NCBI GenBank assembly: GCA_016295505.1
Contig: JAEDLC010000010.1
Coordinates: 1-29,263, forward strand
Direction of reading: 5' to 3'
Origin: Dorea sp.
GTDB taxonomy: Bacteria > Bacillota_A > Clostridia > Lachnospirales > Lachnospiraceae
DNA: 29,263 nt
A program made the translations under genes and the position numbers. Under the pieces are notes generated by a model. The model ran no database searches, was not told the DNA's origin, and saw only the letters and a program-made list of their open reading frames with translations. Positions 1 to 6,699 of this stretch are shown here, one piece after another (position 1 is the stretch's first letter; each line of letters starts with the position of its first letter).

Positions 1-837
1 TTCCCGTATCATCCATGTCTTCTGATCCCCTACATATTTTCTTGTCTGTTCTATGTACTGTTCACAATCCTGAAGCACTGCCGTTCCTGCCACCTGTGCC
101 AGAACAGAGACATTCCAGGGTTGGAGCATCTCTGCCATCGAATGCAGCAGCTGATGGTTCGCACTGATCGCATATCCCAGACGGATCCCCGGCATACAGA
201 ATATCTTAGTAAACGCTTTGACGATCAATAACTCCGGATACTGTTCCAGATATTCTTTACTTTCATACACTTCCGGAGTCTCCAGAAAATCCAGAAAACA
301 CTCGTCCAGTAAAAGTATGGCACCGCATTCTCTGCACTTTTTTAAAACTTTCAGAATCAGATTTTTTTCTGTCACCTGTCCGGTCGGATTATTTGGATTG
401 CACAAAAACACCATGTCCGTCTGTGGAGTGATCATCTTAAGAATCTCATCTTTCACCTGAAATGCATCTTCCTTTTTCAGTATGCAGTAATCGACTTCCG
501 CGTTCACCACCCGAAGTGCCCGTTCATATTCAGAAAATGCCGGTGCCGTCACCAGCGCCCGTTTTGGTCTGATCGCCAGTACCGCTGCAAAAAAAAGCTC
601 TGCAGCCCCATTGCCGCAAAGTATACGATCCATATCTGTATGCTCAAAACCGCCAATGGCTTCTCGAAGTTTACTGCACCACATATCCGGGTAATGGACG
701 ATATTTTCTGCATTGTTCTGCACAGCCCGAAGTGCGCTTTCCGGTACCCCGAGCGGATTACTGTTCACCGAAAAGTCTGTCACATGCGGATTCCGGTAGA
801 TATCACCGCCATGCACCTGTCTGTTCTTTTTTTCCAC
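1..837 (-). CDS. cobD: Threonine-phosphate decarboxylase CobD, C-terminus cut by the left window edge
   Basis: PLP-dependent class I/II aminotransferase-fold enzyme that decarboxylates L-threonine-3-phosphate to (R)-1-amino-2-propanol phosphate, the linker of the B12 nucleotide loop. I translated the minus strand by hand: 279 open codons with no stop reach base 1, so about 80 residues of a usual ~360 are missing. Visible motifs are HGGD at residues 9-12, DFSVNSNPLG at 21-30, NPNNPTG at 147-153, the LLLDE segment near 175-179, and KAFTKIFCMPGIRLG at about 207-221, where Lys211 should bind PLP. The chosen start is GTG at 837, with AAGGAG about 10 nt upstream. The gene follows cbiB by 78 nt, and CbiB uses the product of CobD, which fits the identification. 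Another aminotransferase of the HisC family is the alternative, but the motifs and context favour CobD. Confidence 0.9.
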   Translation of the reverse strand, partial: MEKKNRQVHGGDIYRNPHVTDFSVNSNPLGVPESALRAVQNNAENIVHYPDMWCSKLREAIGGFEHTDMDRILCGNGAAELFFAAVLAIRPKRALVTAPAFSEYERALRVVNAEVDYCILKKEDAFQVKDEILKMITPQTDMVFLCNPNNPTGQVTEKNLILKVLKKCRECGAILLLDECFLDFLETPEVYESKEYLEQYPELLIVKAFTKIFCMPGIRLGYAISANHQLLHSMAEMLQPWNVSVLAQVAGTAVLQDCEQYIEQTRKYVGDQKTWMIRE

Positions 838-890
838 CTGTCCAACTCTCCTTATCAGGTATATCTGAATGTTTTCTCATCTATTCATCT

Positions 891-919
891 ATCTTACTTA
901 TATTTCAGATAATAGTCAA
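891..919 (-). promoter_or_regulatory. Possible internal sigma-A promoter for cobD
   Basis: On the minus strand a TTGACT -35 (919-914) and a TAAGAT -10 (896-891) are separated by exactly 17 nt. The -35 overlaps the cbiB stop codon. Predicted transcription would start near 884, giving a leader of about 47 nt before the cobD GTG. This could let cobD and downstream genes be expressed apart from the long operon. The sequence match is good, but no activity is shown. Confidence 0.4.
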
Positions 920-1908
920 TATACTGCCAGCAGGCAGACACTCTTGATTCCCACAAATAAAACCAATGCCAGAACCGCTGTTCCAAAAAGAAGCACATGC
1001 GACTTCCTGATATCCCGGATCTCAATTCTGCGGATCGGATCTCCGATCGTCGGTTTCTCATACAGTTCTCCAAAATACCATGCATTTCCCGCAAGCTCCA
1101 CATCCAGTGCACCCGCCATCACTGCTTCCGTCTGGGCAGCGTTCGGGCTTTTATGATTATGACGGTCCCTGCGCCAGATACGGATTGCATTTTTCCAGTC
1201 CATATGCACACATGCTGCCGCCAGGATCATCAGCATCGCTGACACCCTGGCAGGGATATAATTCACAATATCGTCCAGTCTGGCCGCTGCTGTTCCAAAG
1301 TAACGATATCTGTCATTCTTATATCCGATCATGGAATCCATGGTATTTACCGCCTTATAGGCCAATCCCAGTACCGCTCCTCCGATTGCAAGATAGAACA
1401 GTGGCGCGATCACTCCGTCAGAGGTGTTCTCTGCTACCGTTTCTACAGCAGCCTTTGTTACTCCTTCTTCTGTCAGATTCCGGGTATCTCTTCCAACGAT
1501 CATAGACACTGCTTTTCTCGCTTCATCGATTCCCTTTTCTTTCAGTGCCAGATAGACTTTATCACTCTCATCTCTCAGAGATCTTGTTGCAAGAATCTGA
1601 TAACACATAAAACTCTCTATCATAAGCCCCAGCTGCCAGGCATATGCATATGCAATGCAGAGGATCAGCGCCGGCACCGCCGTACTGACAGAAAGAACGA
1701 GCAGAGCCAGAACTCCTCCTGCAATCCGTTCTCCGGTCTTATTCTTCGGGAAACAGCTTCTGATAATTTTTTCCGTACCGGTAATCAGATGTCCGATCAT
1801 CCTCACTGGATGATACAGCCATCTGGGATCCCCCAGAATCAGATCCAGAACAAATCCTGCTGCCACTGCAATTGTCATCCATATCACTCTCTGTAATCCC
1901 AAGCTCAT
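916..1908 (-). CDS. cbiB: Adenosylcobinamide-phosphate synthase CbiB
   Basis: Integral membrane enzyme joining adenosylcobyric acid to aminopropanol phosphate, giving adenosylcobinamide phosphate. Family signatures are clear: DLILGDPRWLYHPVRMIG near the N-terminus, then VAENTSDGVIAPLFY, NTMDSMIGYKNDRYRYFG and NAAQTEAVMAGALDVELAG, with several hydrophobic segments and a hydrophobic C-terminus. I place the start at the ATG at 1908 (MSLGLQRVIW, 330 aa), which has GGAG 6 nt upstream. The ATG at 1878 (MTIAVAAG) is also possible. The longer frame to 1977 only adds residues lying inside the preceding phosphatase gene. Even with the 1878 start, cbiB overlaps that gene out of frame by about 140 nt, which is unusual. 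cobD, which supplies its substrate, follows. Confidence 0.92.
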   Translation of the reverse strand: MSLGLQRVIWMTIAVAAGFVLDLILGDPRWLYHPVRMIGHLITGTEKIIRSCFPKNKTGERIAGGVLALLVLSVSTAVPALILCIAYAYAWQLGLMIESFMCYQILATRSLRDESDKVYLALKEKGIDEARKAVSMIVGRDTRNLTEEGVTKAAVETVAENTSDGVIAPLFYLAIGGAVLGLAYKAVNTMDSMIGYKNDRYRYFGTAAARLDDIVNYIPARVSAMLMILAAACVHMDWKNAIRIWRRDRHNHKSPNAAQTEAVMAGALDVELAGNAWYFGELYEKPTIGDPIRRIEIRDIRKSHVLLFGTAVLALVLFVGIKSVCLLAVY

Positions 1909-2476
1909 ATCCTTCTCCGTTTCCCACCTGATAATCATAATAACTGCCCGCAGGACACCCATCCTCCAGGCGTGCATACCGCTCCATGATACTCATGATC
2001 GTGCCGCCATGCACCACCAGTGCCGCATGCAGAATGTCTCTTTCCCGGCACAGCTTAAGCACCTGCCGAAAGCCTTCCAGCGTCCGACGCACATACTCTT
2101 CCCTGCTCTCTCCCTCCGGAAATGGTAACGTCCCGCCACTGTCAATCCATTCCTGATATGCCGGACAGTCGGACAGTTCCTGATAATTTCGATTCTCAAA
2201 AATTCCGAAATCACACTCTCTAAGCTTCTCTACTACCGTGTACTTCATTCCCGGATAAAGGATTTCCGCAGTCTGGACACATCGCTTCATCGGACTTACA
2301 AACACTGCCTGAACATCAGGATATCCACATAAGGTATCTTTCAGTCCTGACCTTCTTCGCATATTCTTCCAAAGCAGCTCCACCCCTTCCGGACACAGTG
2401 CTTCATCCGTCCGGCCGATATAGCGTTTCTTTTTGTTTCCCTCCGTCATCGAATGGCGGATCAGGCAGATCCTCAT
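1739..2476 (-). CDS. cobC: Histidine-phosphatase-family protein, probable alpha-ribazole-5'-phosphate phosphatase (CobC-like)
   Basis: Phosphoglycerate-mutase/histidine-phosphatase fold. Motifs are RHSMTEGN at residues 7-14 with nucleophile His8, the RYIGRTDE segment at 18-25, SPMKRCVQTA at 61-70, RECDFG at 86-91 and VVHGG at 154-158 with the second catalytic His156. Placement among cobU, cobS and cbiB points to removal of phosphate from alpha-ribazole phosphate or from adenosylcobalamin phosphate. The start is ATG 2476, sharing ATGA with the stop of the CobU-like gene and preceded by AAAGGGAG; a longer frame to 2551 is not needed. The recognisable domain ends near residue 190 (NGEGYEL). The last ~55 residues are Ser/Gly/Asp-rich and are read from the start of cbiB in another frame, so they may be a non-conserved tail or the result of a frameshift. 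Confidence 0.82.
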   Translation of the reverse strand: MRICLIRHSMTEGNKKKRYIGRTDEALCPEGVELLWKNMRRRSGLKDTLCGYPDVQAVFVSPMKRCVQTAEILYPGMKYTVVEKLRECDFGIFENRNYQELSDCPAYQEWIDSGGTLPFPEGESREEYVRRTLEGFRQVLKLCRERDILHAALVVHGGTIMSIMERYARLEDGCPAGSYYDYQVGNGEGYELGITESDMDDNCSGSRICSGSDSGGSQMAVSSSEDDRTSDYRYGKNYQKLFPEE

Positions 2477-2853
2477 ACTCCCTTTATTTCCTTTCCGATA
2501 CCGCAGATCACACGATCCACACGTTTTGCATATGCTGCAAGCTCTGTACATATTCTTCCCGTCATCTCACGATACTCTCTTTCAAACGGATCCGCCGGAA
2601 CAATTCCATATCCGATCTCATCCGTTACAATGACCACATCCGGATTCTGTGTCATCAACATCTCTGCCAGATGACTGACATCTTCTCCTCTACGCATCTT
2701 CCGTTCGATCCATTTATGAAAATGATGGATTCCTTCACATTGTACCGCCTGTTCATCTGTACATTCCCGACCATCCGTCCATGAGATCTCCGGATACAAT
2801 TCCTTTGCATATGCAAGCTTTCCCTGATATGCTCCGCCGATGATCATAATCAT
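2473..2853 (-). CDS. Short, degenerate CobU-like protein
   Basis: A 126-residue homologue of the CobU/CobP cobinamide kinase-guanylyltransferase family, against about 180 for the full enzyme. The N-terminal P-loop is altered to GGAYQGKL (residues 6-13), without the usual Ser/Thr after Lys, and the RHH guanylylation-site segment is absent; a GIHHFHKWIE stretch sits at 41-50. The C-terminal half is strikingly conserved: VTDEIGYGIVP at 76-86, the EREYREMTGR segment at 91-100 and the GIGKEIK ending. The full-length CobU in the same operon has lost that GxGIVP motif. The gene lies 54 nt after cobS with GGGAGG before its ATG, and its stop overlaps the phosphatase start by 4 nt. Whether it is catalytic, regulatory or a partner subunit cannot be told from sequence. 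Confidence 0.75.
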   Translation of the reverse strand: MIMIIGGAYQGKLAYAKELYPEISWTDGRECTDEQAVQCEGIHHFHKWIERKMRRGEDVSHLAEMLMTQNPDVVIVTDEIGYGIVPADPFEREYREMTGRICTELAAYAKRVDRVICGIGKEIKGV

Positions 2854-2907
2854 ATCTTTTTTCCTCCCTGCTCCACGTACACCGTATTCCTTTACGCATC
2901 TTCCATT

Positions 2908-3705
2908 CTAGCCGGCAAGACTTTTCAGCAGAATATCTCCTCCAACTGCTGCTATCGCCATCACAAGTTCACACATCTGAAGAAAATATCCTGCCAGATC
3001 TCCCGTAATTCCTCCAAACTTTTCCATCGCCATCCGATAATAATATAAAAACATAAGGCCTGCTGACAGAAGACACAGGATTCCCGGTATTTTTCCAACA
3101 ATCATCATTACAATTCCCAGCATCACAAGCCAGATACAAAGCACGATCCTTGTCGTCTTTTTTGCGGCATTCTTGGAAAATGTAGCTGCCATTCCCTGCT
3201 TTCTCGCCTGTGGAAATGTCACAACCGACAGACCACTGAGTATTCGCGACAGCATGAACCCGAGTGCGATCACCTGCATGCTTTCCTCAGAAAGTGAAGA
3301 ATATACACCCGTATAAAGCAGAAGATATACAGCACAGGATATAATGGCAAACGCGCCGGCATGGGAATCCTTTAATATTTCCAGTCTTCGTTCTCTGGAC
3401 TGATAAGAACTCAGCGCATCCTGCGTATCCAGGAATCCATCCATATGGATTCCACCGGTAATCAATATCGGAATCAGTACCAGAAGAACCGTCCAGAACA
3501 GATCATTGACCGGAATTTTCCCCGCCTGTGTCCAGACAGCAACTCGGAAGGCCCCATAGCTTGCCACACCTATCGCAGCTCCTATACAGGGAAAAAAACA
3601 CATAGCATACGACATATTTTCTTCTGTCCATTCACTCTTTGGCATCGGAATTCTACTGTACATTGAAAATGCAATTTTAAAGCTGTTCCACAATCTTTTT
3701 CTCAT
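2908..3705 (-). CDS. cobS: Adenosylcobinamide-GDP ribazoletransferase (cobalamin synthase) CobS
   Basis: Polytopic membrane enzyme joining adenosylcobinamide-GDP to alpha-ribazole (or its phosphate), closing the B12 nucleotide loop. At 265 aa it has the usual length. The acidic metal-binding motif GGIHMDGFLDTQDALSS lies near residues 84-100, preceded by an N-terminal FSMYSRIPMPKSEW segment typical of the family. Several long hydrophobic helices follow, and a GGITGDLAGYFLQM segment lies near the C-terminus. The start codon sits inside the last codons of cobU (4-nt overlap), implying translational coupling. Its substrates come from CobU and from CobT, both encoded just upstream. Confidence 0.95.
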   Translation of the reverse strand: MRKRLWNSFKIAFSMYSRIPMPKSEWTEENMSYAMCFFPCIGAAIGVASYGAFRVAVWTQAGKIPVNDLFWTVLLVLIPILITGGIHMDGFLDTQDALSSYQSRERRLEILKDSHAGAFAIISCAVYLLLYTGVYSSLSEESMQVIALGFMLSRILSGLSVVTFPQARKQGMAATFSKNAAKKTTRIVLCIWLVMLGIVMMIVGKIPGILCLLSAGLMFLYYYRMAMEKFGGITGDLAGYFLQMCELVMAIAAVGGDILLKSLAG

Positions 3706-4238
3706 TCCTTTATCACCACCGGAATTCCATATACGATCTCTGTCACCCGATCTGCAAGCTTTCCAAGCCGTTGATTGATCCTGCCGATCAATTCTCGGTA
3801 CTGCTCCGTTTCCCGACTGTATGCGTTGATGTCCGAATTGACTTCATTGGTTACAATCGCCAGATAAGGGGTCTGTCTTTGCAGACAACGGATTCCCTGA
3901 AGGATTCTGTCACAGACCTCCTCCACGTCATCCATAGAGCCATCTGCATGATACAGTTCATTTGCTGCAAGATTGGACATACATTCCAGTAATATTCCCT
4001 GATTATCCGGTACGAAAAGTCCGGTCAGATCTGTATAACGCTCAATCGTCTGAAATCCCTTTCCGGCTCTTAACTTATGGTGCCTTTCTATCTTTTTTGC
4101 GGCGTCCTCGCCAAACGGCATCATCGTTGCAATATAGACACAGGGAACACTCTGCGGTCTCTTGCGCTTATGTATCAGCCAGTCTTCTGCATAGGATGAT
4201 TTTCCGCTTCCACTTCCGCCTGTAATCAGATGTATCAT
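3702..4238 (-). CDS. cobU: Adenosylcobinamide kinase / adenosylcobinamide-phosphate guanylyltransferase CobU (full length)
   Basis: Bifunctional enzyme that phosphorylates adenosylcobinamide and then guanylylates it to adenosylcobinamide-GDP. The 178-aa length matches the family. A P-loop GGSGSGKSS lies at residues 7-15; KIERHHKLR at 49-57 contains the expected guanylylated histidine; GILLECMSNL lies at 81-90 and VTNEV at 129-133. After TNEV, where the well-known Salmonella and Pseudomonas proteins have G-x-G-I/V-V-P, this protein reads NSDINAYSRE, so that signature is missing. The gene overlaps cobT by 1 nt and cobS by 4 nt. A second, short CobU-like protein two genes downstream keeps the missing motif. 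Confidence 0.92.
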   Translation of the reverse strand: MIHLITGGSGSGKSSYAEDWLIHKRKRPQSVPCVYIATMMPFGEDAAKKIERHHKLRAGKGFQTIERYTDLTGLFVPDNQGILLECMSNLAANELYHADGSMDDVEEVCDRILQGIRCLQRQTPYLAIVTNEVNSDINAYSRETEQYRELIGRINQRLGKLADRVTEIVYGIPVVIKE

Positions 4239-5314
4239 TATCTGTCTCCCAGCTCCTCATAATCTTCCACATGGATCTCTGAAAATGTACTCATCTTCTG
4301 ATATACTTCAACAGCCATATCCAGAACCGGCAGATAAGCGACAGCTCCCGTTCCCTCGCCCAGGCACATGTCACAGGTGAGTGCTGCTTCCATATTCAGT
4401 GCTTCGAGGATCATATGCATGCCAGGTTCCTTTGATACATGCGATGCAATCATATATTCTCTGGATATCGGACAGATCTGCTTTGCAAGAAGCGCCGCTG
4501 CCGCAGAGATAAAGCCGTCAATCACAACCGGAAGCCGATAATAAGCACCTCCGAGGAATACACCAGCAAGCCCGGCCAGATCAAATCCTCCGACCTTCGC
4601 AAGAACATCGATCGCATCCGACGCATCCGGCTGATTGATCCTGATTGCTCTTTGAATTGCATCGATCTTTCGTCTCAACCCCTCGCCGGTAAGTCCCGCT
4701 CCCCGGCCGGTCATCACTTCGACCGGATGACCCAGAAGCACCGAAGTCACCGCACTGCTGGTCGTTGTATTGCCGATTCCCATCTCTCCGGTTGCCAGAA
4801 TCTGATAACCTTCTTCTTTCCTTTTTCGAACTTCCCCGATTCCGACAAGGATGGCACGAACTGCTTCTTCCCTGGTCATGGCAGGCTCTTTTGTCATATT
4901 TTTTGTTCCGTAAGCAATCTTCTGATTCAAAACTTTTGTATCCGTAACCATCCCAATATCAACCGGGAAAAGATCAACACCTGCTTTTCGACACATCAAT
5001 GCTGCACTGGTCTGGCAGGTCAGAAAATTTTCCGCAACAATTGCCGTTACTTCCTGTCCGGTCTGCGTCACACCTTCTTCTACCACCCCATTGTCTGCAC
5101 ACATCACGATCAGTGCTTTTTTCTCCAGGCTGACTTCCGGATTTTTTGTCATACCCGCAATCCGGATAATATGTTCTTCCAGCTTTCCCAGACTGTGCAG
5201 TGGCTTTGCGATGGAATTCCATTTTTTCTGTGCAGTCTGTATGGATGTTTCATCAACAGGCTGTATTGCTTTGATGATTTGATTCAAGTTCTTTTCTTCT
5301 GTACTTATTTTCAT
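4238..5314 (-). CDS. cobT: Nicotinate-nucleotide--dimethylbenzimidazole phosphoribosyltransferase CobT
   Basis: Activates the lower-ligand base by transferring phosphoribose from nicotinate mononucleotide to give alpha-ribazole phosphate. The 358-aa length is standard. Recognisable blocks are KPLHSLGKLEEHIIRIAG near the N-terminus, VMCADNGVVEEGVTQTGQ, ATGEMGIGNTTTSSAV, TGRGAGLTG, and CLGEGTGAVAYLPVLD close to the C-terminus, which holds the catalytic glutamate of the family. It overlaps cbiA by 4 nt and cobU by 1 nt. No bluB or bza gene for making the base is visible in the window, so the base is imported or made elsewhere. Confidence 0.96.
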   Translation of the reverse strand: MKISTEEKNLNQIIKAIQPVDETSIQTAQKKWNSIAKPLHSLGKLEEHIIRIAGMTKNPEVSLEKKALIVMCADNGVVEEGVTQTGQEVTAIVAENFLTCQTSAALMCRKAGVDLFPVDIGMVTDTKVLNQKIAYGTKNMTKEPAMTREEAVRAILVGIGEVRKRKEEGYQILATGEMGIGNTTTSSAVTSVLLGHPVEVMTGRGAGLTGEGLRRKIDAIQRAIRINQPDASDAIDVLAKVGGFDLAGLAGVFLGGAYYRLPVVIDGFISAAAALLAKQICPISREYMIASHVSKEPGMHMILEALNMEAALTCDMCLGEGTGAVAYLPVLDMAVEVYQKMSTFSEIHVEDYEELGDR

Positions 5315-6699
5315 CTTTTCTTTCCTCTGTCATTCTTCCATTTTTCACACGCATCCAGATATGCCTGAAGAACCCGTTGATTTCCATAATAATGAATATG
5401 CGGATATCCTGCAAGCAGAGTATCTGTACTGATCATACACCTCCAGGACCGCTTAGACAACGGCTTATCTGCCTGAAATGCTTCTCCGCACACTTCAGAA
5501 TCATAGTAATGAAACTCATGCGCAGGAATCGCACCGATCTCCTTTCCAAAAACCGTTCCACCTTTTAAAGTGATGTATCCAAACCGTTTCAGTGAATCGG
5601 TATGGTAGCTTTTCCCCGGAAGCACACCCACCATAGGAAAATACTCTCCCCCGGCATTCTGGATTGCTTCCTGCAGATACATATACCCACCACACTCTGC
5701 AATGCATGGCATTCCTTCTTTCACTGCATCTCTGACTGCAGCACGCATGGTTTCGTTCCTGTTCAATTCCTCTGCGTATAATTCCGGATACCCTCCATAT
5801 AACAGAAGACCGTCCAGATCCTCCGGGAGTGCTCTATCCCGGATCGGCGAAAACGGAACCAGATTCGCTCCACTTTCCTTTATCAGTTCCAGATTATCCT
5901 GATAGAAGAAACAAAATGCTTCATCCATAGCGATTCCGATTCGAAGATCCCGGTAACGGGAAGCGAGTCTGTCCATCTCGTCCTTTTTCTCAGAACCCGC
6001 CTCCAATTCAGAAGCCCCGCGTGCAAGCATAAGGAGCGCATCCAGATCCAGTGTTTCTTCCAGTGTTTCAGACAGCTGCTCCAGACGATTCTTAAGATCT
6101 TTCACTTCATGCGGAAGCATAAGCCCCAGATAACGACTGTCCAGTGCACCTTCCTTTATAACCGGAACGTATCCGTATACCCGGATCCCGGTCTGCGACT
6201 CTATCATCTGTTTCATCCTGTCATACATACCGGGAGACAGTCGATTCAATATCACACCTTTAATATGACTGTTATCGCGATAACCAAGAAAGCCCTGAAT
6301 ATACGGCACCACAGAGACACTCATACCTTTACAGTCCATCACCAGAACTGCAGGGGTATCCGTAATATCTGCAATATCATAAGCACTCCCCTGTACAGAG
6401 ATTCCTGCCAGTCCGTCATAATATCCCATGACACCTTCTATCACTGCCAGTTCTGTATCTTTTCCATATTTTACAAGCAGCTCTTTTACACCACTTTTCC
6501 CACACAGAAAGGAATCCAGATTATAACTGCTTACACCGATCGCCTCCCTGTGAAACATGGGATCAATATAATCCGGTCCACATTTGAACGAAGACACACG
6601 AAGTCCCCTGTTTTTTAACGCCTGAAGAATCCCGCAGGTAATCATCGTCTTTCCGGTCCCGCTTCCCGGCGCAGTGATAAGCATTCTCGGCAGTTTCAT
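5311..6699 (-). CDS. cbiA: Cobyrinic acid a,c-diamide synthase CbiA
   Basis: ATP- and glutamine-dependent amidation of the a and c carboxylates of cobyrinate. At 462 aa it has two domains in order: an N-terminal dethiobiotin-synthetase-like ATPase with P-loop APGSGTGKT (about residues 10-18) and KCGPDYIDPMFH, then a class I glutamine-amidotransferase-like domain with LYGGYPE and AECGGYMYLQ, where the Cys should be the nucleophile. EFHYYDSE lies near the C-terminus. The start overlaps the stop of the CbiJ-E-T fusion by 4 nt and its end overlaps cobT by 4 nt. CobB of the aerobic route is a homologue, but the surrounding cbi genes support the anaerobic form. Confidence 0.95.
   Translation of the reverse strand: MKLPRMLITAPGSGTGKTMITCGILQALKNRGLRVSSFKCGPDYIDPMFHREAIGVSSYNLDSFLCGKSGVKELLVKYGKDTELAVIEGVMGYYDGLAGISVQGSAYDIADITDTPAVLVMDCKGMSVSVVPYIQGFLGYRDNSHIKGVILNRLSPGMYDRMKQMIESQTGIRVYGYVPVIKEGALDSRYLGLMLPHEVKDLKNRLEQLSETLEETLDLDALLMLARGASELEAGSEKKDEMDRLASRYRDLRIGIAMDEAFCFFYQDNLELIKESGANLVPFSPIRDRALPEDLDGLLLYGGYPELYAEELNRNETMRAAVRDAVKEGMPCIAECGGYMYLQEAIQNAGGEYFPMVGVLPGKSYHTDSLKRFGYITLKGGTVFGKEIGAIPAHEFHYYDSEVCGEAFQADKPLSKRSWRCMISTDTLLAGYPHIHYYGNQRVLQAYLDACEKWKNDRGKKR

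Noticed and set aside
1909..1977. cbiB start at 1977
   Set aside because: It adds 23 residues not matching CbiB N-termini and lies within conserved phosphatase coding sequence; ATG 1908 or 1878 fits better.
2477..2551. Longer N-terminus of the phosphatase starting at 2551
   Set aside because: The extra 25 residues overlap the CobU-like gene, are Cys-rich and unlike the family; ATG 2476 starts exactly at the RHG-type strand and overlaps the preceding stop by 4 nt.
4439..5368. 309-codon plus-strand open frame opposite cobT
   Set aside because: It lies antisense to a well-supported cobT, is Cys/His/Phe/Arg-rich as expected of a shadow frame, and has no recognisable domain.
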